Source: Candidatus Zixiibacteriota bacterium (GTDB lineage Bacteria > Zixibacteria > MSB-5A5 > WJJR01). From it: 21,463 bases of DNA. Position 1 is the first letter of the stretch, and every line of letters begins with the position of its first letter. Of this stretch, positions 1 through 7,619 are shown in pieces. The stretch spans positions 1 through 21,463 of the forward strand of contig WJJR01000314.1 of the NCBI GenBank assembly GCA_014729565.1, written 5' to 3'. The notes under the pieces were generated by a model. The model saw nothing but the letters and a program-made list of their open reading frames with translations. It did not search any database and was not told where the DNA came from. Made by a program: the position numbers and the translations under genes.

Positions 1-355
1 GTGTCCCGCCACCCCAGTGGAGTTGCAGGAGCTCCCGCTGCGGGCCGATCTTCGCAACGAGTTGATCGATCTCCCGATAGAGATAGTCCAGGTACCGCAG
101 GACTGTATCCTGACGATTGGCGATGACCACATTGCACCCACAGTAGGTGCAGCGCTCCTCGCAAAACGGGATATGAACATAGACGGACAGGGGCCGATCG
201 CTGGCCGCGTAGGCCTCGAGGTGCCTGACAAAGTCACCAGCAGCGAACTCTTCGGTCCAAACCGGTTCGGTCGGGTACGATGTATAGCGTGGGCCGGGAC
301 GGTCGTACTTGCGCAAAAGTTCGGTCGGTACAGATAGGTAGCGGTCGTCGGTCAT
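1..355 (-). CDS. hemN: Oxygen-independent coproporphyrinogen III oxidase HemN (N-terminal part)
   Basis: Radical SAM enzyme that oxidatively decarboxylates coproporphyrinogen III to protoporphyrinogen IX without oxygen, in the cytoplasm. Only the first 118 residues are present; the gene runs off the left edge. Visible are the RYTSYPT motif typical of HemN, YVHIPFC leading into the cluster motif (C65, C69, C72, plus C74, matching the CxxxCxxCxC of E. coli HemN), and HWGGGT at the edge. The ATG at 355 has AGGG 8 nt upstream; an in-frame ATG at 361 is too close to that site. It is the last gene seen of the heme operon, 124 nt after hemE, and appears to have its own promoter with a HemR-type box (423-438). 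Identity is very secure. Confidence 0.96.
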   Translation of the reverse strand, partial: MTDDRYLSVPTELLRKYDRPGPRYTSYPTEPVWTEEFAAGDFVRHLEAYAASDRPLSVYVHIPFCEERCTYCGCNVVIANRQDTVLRYLDYLYREIDQLVAKIGPQRELLQLHWGGGT

Positions 356-399
356 GTGCATTGCCCTGCCGTTCAAAGGACTACGGTTACAGGACGAAG

Positions 400-428
400 A
401 TGATTGGGTTAAGCGGCGGCCATGTCAC
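400..428 (-). promoter_or_regulatory. Predicted hemN promoter
   Basis: On the minus strand, GTGACA (428-423, 5 of 6 to the -35 consensus) is followed after 17 nt by AATCAT (405-400, 4 of 6 to the -10). Transcription would start near 393, leaving a leader of about 38 nt before the hemN ATG. The -35 is also the downstream half of the hem-box at 423-438. Seen by eye only. Confidence 0.4.
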
Positions 429-438
429 CGGCAGGTCA
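423..438 (-). promoter_or_regulatory. Candidate HemR box upstream of hemN
   Basis: On the minus strand the sequence reads TGACC-TGCCGG-TGACA, which is 9 of 10 specified positions of TGACA-N6-TGACA, the direct-repeat target reported for Leptospira HemR as I recall it. Its centre is about 75 nt before the hemN ATG. The exact version lies upstream of hemA at 9052-9067. Assignment to the regulator at 1616-2323 is inference. Confidence 0.5.
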
Positions 439-458
439 CACAGACGCCCAAATGGCGC

Positions 459-472
459 AATTGTGACAATTT
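459..472. promoter_or_regulatory. Shared palindromic element upstream of hemN
   Basis: AATTGT-G-ACAATT (459-471) is a perfect 6-1-6 inverted repeat. Its minus-strand 12-mer AAATTGTCACAA (472-461) recurs exactly upstream of hemA at 9111-9100, again on the promoter side of a hem-box. It lies just beyond the hemE stop. This looks like an operator for a second regulator; the factor is unknown. Confidence 0.45.
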
Positions 473-479
473 CGGTCGG

Positions 480-1529
480 CTATTCGGTATTTGCCGGCGG
501 CGTATTGTGGACTGTTTCAACCAGCACCTTGACACTGTCTTCCGGCGTGGTCGGCAGAATCCCATGACCGAGATTGAAGATGTGCCCCTTGCCGGTGGCA
601 TCCATCTCCCGCATGATAGCACGAGCGCGCTCGCGGATATCGTCGTTGAAGCCATATAGTGCGAGCGGATCGAGATTGCCCTGCAAGGCGGTTTGTTTCG
701 AACACTTCGACGCGGCATTGTTGAGCACCGTACGCCAGTCGACACTCATCACATCGCACTCGGTATCCGACAGTACATCAAGCAGATGCAACGATCCCCT
801 AACGTACAGGATAACCGGGACCCCAGGCCGTTTCACCTTCGCCACCAGCTCCTTCATATGCGGAAAGACCCACGTCCGGTAGTCGGCCGCTGAGAGTAGC
901 CCACCCCACGAATCAAAAATCTGGACCGCATTGGCGCCGGCGTCGATCTGCGCATTGAGATAGTCGGCCACCGCCTCGGCCATCTTGCGCATCAGTGATT
1001 GCGCGGCCTCCGGTTCACGGAAAAAGAACCGCCGCGCCACCGCAAACTCGCGCGATGTTGACCCCTCAATGGCATAACAAGTGAGTGTGAACGGTGCCCC
1101 GGCAAAACCAATCAGCGGGATGCGTCCCGGTAAGGAACGGCGAATTCGCTTCACCGCTTCAATGACAAAGCCCACCCCTTCCTGTACGTCGAGGGGCGCC
1201 AGATGCGCCACCTGGTCACCTCGACGGATCGGGTCGGCGATCTTGGGGCCACCATTGCCAAAGGAGACGGGGAGCCCCATCGGTGGGAGAATGGTCAGAA
1301 TGTCGGAGAACAGAATCGCCGCATCGAGATCGAACTCCTCGATCGGCTGAAGTGTGACTCGTGCCGCCAACTCCGGCGTCGCACAGAGTTCTTCAAATGA
1401 GTGGCGTGCACGCACCGCACGGTACGATGCCTGGTACCGTCCGGCCTGACGCATGATCCAAATCGGCCGCCGTTGTACCGGACGGCCATAACAGGCCTCG
1501 ATAAAATCTCGTTTAGGGGTGTCGTTCAT
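480..1529 (-). CDS. hemE: Uroporphyrinogen decarboxylase
   Basis: Decarboxylates the four acetate side chains of uroporphyrinogen III to give coproporphyrinogen III in the cytoplasm. The 349-residue length is normal for the family. The N-terminal PIWIMRQAGRY motif carries the substrate-binding arginines (R27, R31), ILFSDIL supplies the catalytic aspartate (D76), GFAGAPFTLTCY is the second conserved block, and FNLGHGILP near the C-terminus holds the conserved histidine. The ATG at 1529 starts the homologous region; an in-frame ATG at 1547 adds six residues with no ribosome site, so 1529 is preferred although its own site is weak. It lies 86 nt after the regulator gene, the first sizeable gap in the operon, with a hairpin between them. 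Confidence 0.96.
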   Translation of the reverse strand: MNDTPKRDFIEACYGRPVQRRPIWIMRQAGRYQASYRAVRARHSFEELCATPELAARVTLQPIEEFDLDAAILFSDILTILPPMGLPVSFGNGGPKIADPIRRGDQVAHLAPLDVQEGVGFVIEAVKRIRRSLPGRIPLIGFAGAPFTLTCYAIEGSTSREFAVARRFFFREPEAAQSLMRKMAEAVADYLNAQIDAGANAVQIFDSWGGLLSAADYRTWVFPHMKELVAKVKRPGVPVILYVRGSLHLLDVLSDTECDVMSVDWRTVLNNAASKCSKQTALQGNLDPLALYGFNDDIRERARAIMREMDATGKGHIFNLGHGILPTTPEDSVKVLVETVHNTPPANTE

Positions 1530-1597
1530 ATTAGGTCCAGATCTCATGTAACACGGGCGCCTCGTTTACACTGAGTCAACCGAAGTGCCCGCGCCGC

Positions 1598-1614
1598 ACG
1601 GCCGGGACGGCCGT
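1598..1614 (-). other. Short hairpin between the regulator gene and hemE
   Basis: ACGGCCG (1598-1604) and CGGCCGT (1608-1614) are perfect 7-base inverted arms around a 3-base loop, starting 1 nt past the regulator's stop codon. There is no run of U after it, so it is not a classical terminator. It may slow polymerase, protect the 3' end of the upstream message, or be incidental. Confidence 0.4.
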
Positions 1615-1615
1615 A

Positions 1616-2323
1616 CTATGTTGACGGTGGAACGAACTTATATCCCGCGCCGAACACAGTCAGAAACATCTCCGGGTGAGCGGGATCATCCTCAAAATGC
1701 TTGCGCAAACGCAGCACGAAATTATCGATCGTTCGGGTGGTCGGGTACGCATCGTAGCCCCATACGCCGTCGAGCAGCATGTCCCGCGAGACCACCTCAT
1801 TGGGATGCTCAGCGAAGAACTTGAGCATCATGCATTCTTTCCGAGTCAACGTCACGGTCCCGTGCGGCCCTTTGCCGGTGAAGGTCTTGAAGTTGATGAC
1901 ATTGCCACCGAACCGATACTCATCCTCGACCTTGCCTGGTGTCGCAAACCACGCCTGACGGCGAAAGATCGCTTTAATGCGGAGCAGCAACTCCTTTAAC
2001 GAAAACGGCTTGGTGATGTAATCATCACCCCCGACTTCAAGTCCTTGTATACGGTCTTCCTCGTCGGATTTGGCCGTCAGAAAGAGAATCGGGACACGGC
2101 TGCCCTTCCCGCGAATCTCCTTGCAGACATCGTATCCGGATATTCCCGGGAGCATGATGTCGAGCAGAATGAGATCGAGATGTGTCGAATCGGCAATCTC
2201 CAGCGCCGAGGGGCCATCGGGAGCGACGATCGTTTTGTACCCTTCCATTTCCAGATTAAGCTGGATCCCCTGGGCAATGTGATCTTCGTCTTCGACGATC
2301 AGTATGGTCTTATTGATGCTCAT
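1616..2323 (-). CDS. OmpR/PhoB-family response regulator, HemR-like
   Basis: DNA-binding response regulator of 235 residues. The receiver domain (about 1-120) has the acidic pair E11-D12, phospho-acceptor D55 in LLDIMLP, and the YITKPF lysine. The winged helix-turn-helix (about 135-232) includes a TRKE segment, TRTIDNFVLRLR as recognition helix and AGYKFV in the wing. The ATG overlaps the kinase stop by ATGA, so the two are translationally coupled. It sits inside the heme operon at the position of HemR in Leptospira, where HemR controls hemA. The HemR-type repeat TGACA-N6-TGACA occurs upstream of both hemA and hemN here, so it likely autoregulates the operon. The family is certain; the HemR role is inference from context and sites. 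Confidence 0.93.
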   Translation of the reverse strand: MSINKTILIVEDEDHIAQGIQLNLEMEGYKTIVAPDGPSALEIADSTHLDLILLDIMLPGISGYDVCKEIRGKGSRVPILFLTAKSDEEDRIQGLEVGGDDYITKPFSLKELLLRIKAIFRRQAWFATPGKVEDEYRFGGNVINFKTFTGKGPHGTVTLTRKECMMLKFFAEHPNEVVSRDMLLDGVWGYDAYPTTRTIDNFVLRLRKHFEDDPAHPEMFLTVFGAGYKFVPPST

Positions 2324-3693
2324 GCCGTGGCTGCCCCGGATCGAACCACCGGGAGTTCGATCGTCACTGTCGTCCCCCGGCCAATGCCATCGGACCGGAG
2401 GGCGATTGTCCCTTTGTGAGCCTCAATGATCTCCCGGGCCAGATAGAGGCCCAACCCCGATCCGCTGACCCGCCGGGTCAGTTCATCCCCGGATCGGTAG
2501 AAACGTTCGAACACACGTCTTTGATCCGCCGGATCGATGCCGACTCCTTCATCGGCCACCCTGATAATCGCCCGTCGGTCGCGTGCGGTCAAGGCTACGG
2601 ATACGGTTCGGCCCGATTCGGAGAGGTGAGTGTACTTGACGGCATTACCGATGACCGCACCAATGGCGCGCCGCAATTGCGCATCGTCGATGCTGACGAT
2701 CACGCCCGGCTCCAGGTCCCGCTCAATCTCGACCCCGGCCCGCCCGGCGCGTCCCTCGTACATCTCGATATAGCGATTCAAGCAGACCGACAGGTCGCGC
2801 TCCTCCCGATGCAGATGGAAGGCGCGCTTGGCGAAGACTCCTGCCTCCAGTGTATCATCGATCATGCCCTGCAACCGGTCAACGTCCTGATTGATGCGGT
2901 CAAGACATTCGCGGTACTTCTCTTCGGGCAATGTGTGGGTCGACAGGGTCTCGCCATACAGACGAATCGACGCCAGGGGCGCCTTGAGTTCATGCGTCAC
3001 GGCGGCGAGGAAGTTCTGCTGGCGCCGCTCGAATTCACGGGTCCGCCGGAGAGCGCGGTGAATGGTGAATGCACCGGCGGCAATCAAGAGCAGGAAGAAC
3101 GCGCCTTCTCCCACAAACATGCGAAGACGAGCCCGCTGCTCGTCCTCGATCTCCGCTAGCGCGTCTGCGCTGATTGCCAGATGATCGATGGTAACCGCAT
3201 CATCGGGCTCACGCCCGGTGTCGGAGACAGGTGTGTACTCAACAGTGGGGAACTGCTGTGCACAGAGCTGGTGCATTAACAACGCATCGAGCGTGATTGT
3301 CGCAATCCCCGCTGCGACCGGGATAGCCAACTGTCCAATCGGCTTCCCTTCCGACGGATTGGTCGCAATGATCGACTGTTCATTTCTCCGTCGATAGCCC
3401 ACGGTCCGCCATCCGTCGAGATGCGACACGGCCACGCTGAGCGCGGCGGGGGTGTCAAACTCCGACCACGCGGCGGTCAGCGAATCCTCGAGCGCATGTA
3501 CGCGGTCTCGCCAGGCTTCGAGCGCGCGGTGACGCTGCAATTCAAGTTGGCTCTTATTGAGGGCTAGGCGCTCGTCGGAGCTCGACACCTGGAACACAAT
3601 CCACCACACCATTTGCGCGGTGAACAGCGCCGTCATGATCCAGAAGATCACGGTGGTGCGTCGTGATGTTTCCTGGAGCGGTGTGCTGCTCAA
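2320..3693 (-). CDS. Membrane sensor histidine kinase, HemK(sensor)-like partner of the heme regulator
   Basis: Inner-membrane sensor kinase, 457 residues. There is a membrane segment at about 14-36, an extracytoplasmic sensor of about 150 residues (38-190) that I do not recognise, a second membrane segment at about 191-213, then HisKA with H234 in AVTHELKAPL, and a HATPase domain with N-box (GNAVKYT), G1 (DEGVGID), F box (FERFYR) and G2 (GSGLGLYLA). The start is TTG at 3693, overlapping the hemL stop as TTGA; a later ATG (residue 20) would cut into the first membrane segment. Placement between hemL and hemE matches the Leptospira HemKR arrangement. The signal is unknown; heme or a porphyrin at the envelope is a guess. 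It is unrelated to the methyltransferase formerly called HemK. Confidence 0.92.
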   Translation of the reverse strand: MSSTPLQETSRRTTVIFWIMTALFTAQMVWWIVFQVSSSDERLALNKSQLELQRHRALEAWRDRVHALEDSLTAAWSEFDTPAALSVAVSHLDGWRTVGYRRRNEQSIIATNPSEGKPIGQLAIPVAAGIATITLDALLMHQLCAQQFPTVEYTPVSDTGREPDDAVTIDHLAISADALAEIEDEQRARLRMFVGEGAFFLLLIAAGAFTIHRALRRTREFERRQQNFLAAVTHELKAPLASIRLYGETLSTHTLPEEKYRECLDRINQDVDRLQGMIDDTLEAGVFAKRAFHLHREERDLSVCLNRYIEMYEGRAGRAGVEIERDLEPGVIVSIDDAQLRRAIGAVIGNAVKYTHLSESGRTVSVALTARDRRAIIRVADEGVGIDPADQRRVFERFYRSGDELTRRVSGSGLGLYLAREIIEAHKGTIALRSDGIGRGTTVTIELPVVRSGAATA

Positions 3694-5012
3694 GCGGATT
3701 GTTCCAGTGGGGGTAAGCGCCGGATGCCATCGGCGAGCACCTCGACGGCCCGCTTCAAATCGGATTCGCCATGGGCTAAGCCGATAAAACCAACCTCAAA
3801 TCCCGACGGCGCCAAATAGATCCCGTTATCCAATGCATGATGAAACAGTTCGCGATACCGCGCGGCCGATTGCGGTGCGATCGCCGACGGGTCGGTGGGA
3901 CATTGCTTGCCGCCCAGGCAAAACCAGAAGATCGATCCCACTCGGTTCATGGCAACGCCATGATCTTCGAGCGTGATCGCCTCGCGCAGCATCGACTCGA
4001 AGGCCGCCCCGCGCTTCTCGAGCTGGCTGTACGCATTTTCGGATTCCAACACCTCGAGCGTGGCCAATCCTGCCATCATCGCGACCGGATTCCCCGAGAG
4101 CGTTCCGGCCTGATAGACCGAACCGAGTGGAGCGATCTTTTGCATGATCTTCTTGTTGCCGCCGAATGCGCCTACCGGCAGTCCGCCGCCAATGACTTTG
4201 CCAAAGGTCATCAGATCGGGTGTCAGACCATACTTCCCCGCTACCCCGGCACGGCTGACGCGGAAACCGGTGATGACCTCATCGAAGATGACCAATGCCC
4301 CATGTTCGTGGCAGAGGTCGATCAGTCCCTGCAGAAAACCCTGCTCGGGCAAAATCAAACCGCTATTTGCCGGAATCGGCTCGACAATGACACAGGCGAT
4401 CTGATCCTTAAAGTTTTCGAAATATGTCTTCACCGAATCAAGGCTGTTGTACTTGGCCACGAGTGTGCTCTTGGCCACATCCGCCGGCACCCCCGATGAC
4501 GTTGGTGTCCCGAACGTCGCCAGGCCGGAGCCGGCCTGCACGAGTAGGTAGTCGGCATGACCATGATAACAGCCGGCAAATTTGATAATGAGATCGCGTT
4601 CGGTATAGCCGCGCGCGAGACGAATCGCCGACATCGTTGCTTCCGTGCCTGAGGACACGAAGCGCACCTGGTCAACCGGTCCCACCCATCGGCACAGCTT
4701 TTCTGCCAGCAGCACCTCGGCTTCCGTCGGTGCGCCGAAGCTTGTGCCCTTCTTGATCGCCGACTGAATCGCATCGATTACCTTGGGATGGGCATGGCCC
4801 AAAATCAGCGGACCCCACGACATGCAGAAGTCGATGTACTTGTTCCCGTCGACATCGACGATCTGACACCCCTCCCCTTTGGCGATGAATCGCGGCGTCC
4901 CACCGACACCGCCGAACGCCCGCACGGGAGAATCGACACCGCCGGGAATGACCGCTTGCGCGCGCTTAAACAGACTTTCGGACTTCTCGGGGGACTTCAT
5001 TGAGGCTGTCAT
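3690..5012 (-). CDS. hemL: Glutamate-1-semialdehyde 2,1-aminomutase
   Basis: PLP enzyme converting glutamate-1-semialdehyde to 5-aminolevulinate, the second committed step of the C5 pathway. It is 440 residues, typical of the family. It has the N-terminal IPGGVDSPVRAF signature, SSGTEATMSAIRLAR, the PLP-binding VIFDEVITGFR, and TFGKVIGGGLPVGAFGG with the Schiff-base lysine K272. The ATG at 5012 overlaps the hemB stop as ATGA with GAGGG upstream; a TTG at 5024 is in frame but has no room for a ribosome site. The downstream kinase gene overlaps its stop by four bases. Together with hemA this shows ALA is made from glutamyl-tRNA rather than from glycine and succinyl-CoA. Confidence 0.97.
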   Translation of the reverse strand: MTASMKSPEKSESLFKRAQAVIPGGVDSPVRAFGGVGGTPRFIAKGEGCQIVDVDGNKYIDFCMSWGPLILGHAHPKVIDAIQSAIKKGTSFGAPTEAEVLLAEKLCRWVGPVDQVRFVSSGTEATMSAIRLARGYTERDLIIKFAGCYHGHADYLLVQAGSGLATFGTPTSSGVPADVAKSTLVAKYNSLDSVKTYFENFKDQIACVIVEPIPANSGLILPEQGFLQGLIDLCHEHGALVIFDEVITGFRVSRAGVAGKYGLTPDLMTFGKVIGGGLPVGAFGGNKKIMQKIAPLGSVYQAGTLSGNPVAMMAGLATLEVLESENAYSQLEKRGAAFESMLREAITLEDHGVAMNRVGSIFWFCLGGKQCPTDPSAIAPQSAARYRELFHHALDNGIYLAPSGFEVGFIGLAHGESDLKRAVEVLADGIRRLPPLEQSA

Positions 5013-5995
5013 GATGTGATCCAACCCTCACGCAGCATGTCGCGGAGATGATAGGTGAGAATGATCGATGCACCGGCGCGGGTGATCGCGGTGAGGTTCT
5101 CCATCACCAGATCGCGCTCATCGGCAAATCCATGTTGTGCCATCAACTTAACCGCTGTGTATTCACCGGATACATTATAGGCCGCGACCGGCAGATCGGT
5201 CGCCGCTGCCACATCGGAAATGACATCGAGGTACGCCAGCGCCGGCTTGACCATGATGATATCGGCGCCTTCTTCGATATCGAGTTGGGCTTCGGTGCGC
5301 GCCTCGCGACGGTTCCGCCAGTCCATCTGGTATGACTTGCGATCGCCGTGCTGCGGCGCCGACTCGGCCGCTTCACGGAACGGACCGTAGTACGCCGACG
5401 CATACTTGGCGGTGTAGGCCAGAATCGCCGTATTGGGAAATCCGGCATCGTCGAGTGCCTGACGAATCGCACCCACACGACCGTCCATCATGTCGGAGGG
5501 AGCCACCCAGTCGACTCCCGCTTCGGCCAGTCGGACGGCCATCTTGGCCAGGACCGAAAGTGACTCATCGTTGTCCACTTCGTGCTCGTTCAGTAGTCCG
5601 CAATGTCCGGAATCGGTGTAGGCACACAAACAGACGTCGGCGGAGATGAACAGATCGTCACTGAACTGATCGCGCAATTTCTCGATGGCCACCACCGCTG
5701 GATTGTCGTCGGCGTAAGCGCTGCGAGCGTCGGCGTGCTTATCATCGGTGACACCGAACAGCATGACACGTCGAATGCCCAGCTTGAGATCATCTTCAAT
5801 CGATTTCACCAACTGATCCGGCGTCTCACGGAAGATGCCCGGCATCCCGGGAATCTCGTACCGTTCGGTGACTTCATCGGAAACGAAATACGGTTGGATC
5901 AGACGCTCGGCCGAGATGCGTGTCTCGGCCACGAGATCACGGATGATCGAATTGCGACGTAAACGGCGTGGTCGTCTAATGGGCCAGTAATCCAT
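5009..5995 (-). CDS. hemB: Delta-aminolevulinic acid dehydratase (porphobilinogen synthase)
   Basis: Condenses two ALA molecules to porphobilinogen in the cytoplasm. The 328 residues include the cysteine-rich metal site of the zinc-dependent class (C122, C124, C132 in DVCLCAYTDSGHCG), the two active-site lysines K197 (AYTAKYAS) and K250 (IIMVKPALAYLD), and the allosteric-type segment around WRNRREAR. The usual histidine of the YT-x-HGHCG stretch is serine here, a mild variation. The ATG at 5995 has GAGG 7 nt upstream and overlaps the end of hemCD by 20 nt; no later methionine could serve. The stop overlaps the hemL ATG. Confidence 0.97.
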   Translation of the reverse strand: MDYWPIRRPRRLRRNSIIRDLVAETRISAERLIQPYFVSDEVTERYEIPGMPGIFRETPDQLVKSIEDDLKLGIRRVMLFGVTDDKHADARSAYADDNPAVVAIEKLRDQFSDDLFISADVCLCAYTDSGHCGLLNEHEVDNDESLSVLAKMAVRLAEAGVDWVAPSDMMDGRVGAIRQALDDAGFPNTAILAYTAKYASAYYGPFREAAESAPQHGDRKSYQMDWRNRREARTEAQLDIEEGADIIMVKPALAYLDVISDVAAATDLPVAAYNVSGEYTAVKLMAQHGFADERDLVMENLTAITRAGASIILTYHLRDMLREGWITS

Positions 5996-7619
5996 TGGTC
6001 ACCTCGGCAAGACCCTCCAGTGAACGATCAACCGCCTCCCAGACAAGGGAGAACCCACGCTCTCTGAGGGCTCTGGTTGTGGACGGGCCGATACTGATCG
6101 GTACAATATCATCGGGGATCGCACCGGTATCCAGCAAGAATCGCGATGCGCTGGGGCTGGTGAACACCACGACATCCGGCGACGGCAGTGCTGAGACGGT
6201 GTCCTTGAGATTCGGATGGGCCACCGTGTCGTAGCAAACCAGACGCTCGAATTTCATCGTGCTGCCGCCGACGGTCGTCTCGAAGTCATCGGATGCTTTC
6301 GCGCTGCATGGAAACAGGATCGTCACGTGATCGCGCGTTACCTTGGAGACGAACTCATTTCCCAGCGAGACGGCATCGGCGACGGTCGATACAAAATCGG
6401 TCCGCCACCCTTCCTTCTTCATTGCCGCGGCGGTTTTGCGGCCGATTGCACCGAGCTTGGTCGCCTCGGGGATCGACTGCTTGTTGGCCACCAGCAGTTC
6501 CTTAAAGCGGGAGACGGTGACCTGGCTGGTAAACATGATCCAATTGTAGCGATCGAGATTGGCAAGGGCATCCTGTTGCTTGTGTTCATCACCCGATTCC
6601 ACCGCGACAAAGACGGGGATGGCCGACACCTCGGCTGCTTCCGGATTGACGGCGTTGGCGAAGTCCGCCGCACGATCAGGTTCACGGGTCAGCCAAACAT
6701 GGGCTCGACGGTCGCTCGGGCGTTGTGGCGTTCCCTGTCCGCGCAAATACCGCACGGCGGCATCGGCCATCGCACCAGAATCCTGTCCTGACAAGACGAT
6801 GCGCCGCGCCGGCTGGCCGTTGATACGTCCTAAAAAGAGGCGGAGTGTGTAGCCGTCATCGGTCGCTTCAGCCGCCGACCCGAGGGGAAGCTGGCACCCT
6901 CCTTCGAGTTGACGCAGAATCTCTCGCTCCAACCAGACAGTCTGACGTGTCGCCTCTTCATCGATCAGGCGGACTGCGTCTTCGACTGCGGCGTCATTGT
7001 CGCGAATCTGGACGGCCAACGCTCCCTGGCCCGGCGCCGGCACAAAAACCGTCTCCGGAAGGCGGCTGACCACCAATCCATCAAGCGGGAGTTCCAACCG
7101 CTCCACGCCGGCGGCGGCGATCATGATAGCGTCGTAGTTCCCCTCCCGGGCCTTTCGCACACGGGTGGGGACATTCCCACGCAGCGGTTGCACATCGAGA
7201 TCGGGCCGCAGGTACTGCAGTTGTGCGACACGACGGGCCGAGGTCGTTCCGACCTTCGCACCCTTTTTCAAATAGAGGAATTGTGAATCGTCGCGGGACT
7301 CCGGACGCATCAGCACCATATCACGCCGGTCAGCGCGATTGAGCACTGCACCCAGTGTGAGACCATCGGGCATCGTGGTCTGGAGATCTTTCAGAGAGTG
7401 AACCGCCAGGTCGACCGTTCCATCGAGAAGGGCGGCCTCGATTTCCTTCGTCCAGAAGCCTTTGCCCTCCATCTTATCGAACGAGGTCGTCTGGTCAGCG
7501 TCGCCGGTGGTCTTAATGACGACGATTTCGGCCTCTACCCCGGCCTTCTCATGCAACAAGGCCCGCACAAGGCGGGCCTGCCACATCGCGAGATCACTTC
7601 CACGTGTGCCGATTTTCAT
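5976..7619 (-). CDS. hemCD: Fused porphobilinogen deaminase / uroporphyrinogen-III synthase (HemC-HemD)
   Basis: Bifunctional protein of 547 residues for two consecutive steps: porphobilinogen to hydroxymethylbilane, then cyclisation to uroporphyrinogen III. HemC (about 1-300) begins with MKIGTRGSDLAMWQA and has VHSLKD, GTTSARR, PLRGNVPTR and the dipyrromethane-cofactor cysteine C242 in LEGGCQLPLG. HemD (about 306-547) shows VWLTREP, WIMFTSQ, DVVVFTSPSASRF and SIGPSTTRAL. The linker is only about ten residues. The start at 7619 shares one base with the hemA stop (TAATG) and has no clear ribosome site, so translation probably depends on hemA; an upstream in-frame start at 7655 would add twelve non-homologous residues. 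In Leptospira the equivalent fusion has been called HemP, as I recall. Confidence 0.96.
   Translation of the reverse strand: MKIGTRGSDLAMWQARLVRALLHEKAGVEAEIVVIKTTGDADQTTSFDKMEGKGFWTKEIEAALLDGTVDLAVHSLKDLQTTMPDGLTLGAVLNRADRRDMVLMRPESRDDSQFLYLKKGAKVGTTSARRVAQLQYLRPDLDVQPLRGNVPTRVRKAREGNYDAIMIAAAGVERLELPLDGLVVSRLPETVFVPAPGQGALAVQIRDNDAAVEDAVRLIDEEATRQTVWLEREILRQLEGGCQLPLGSAAEATDDGYTLRLFLGRINGQPARRIVLSGQDSGAMADAAVRYLRGQGTPQRPSDRRAHVWLTREPDRAADFANAVNPEAAEVSAIPVFVAVESGDEHKQQDALANLDRYNWIMFTSQVTVSRFKELLVANKQSIPEATKLGAIGRKTAAAMKKEGWRTDFVSTVADAVSLGNEFVSKVTRDHVTILFPCSAKASDDFETTVGGSTMKFERLVCYDTVAHPNLKDTVSALPSPDVVVFTSPSASRFLLDTGAIPDDIVPISIGPSTTRALRERGFSLVWEAVDRSLEGLAEVTNGLLAH

Noticed and set aside
2416..3159. 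A 247-codon plus-strand ORF opposite the heme-operon kinase
   Set aside because: It lies wholly antisense to a gene with all kinase motifs and has no recognisable domain.
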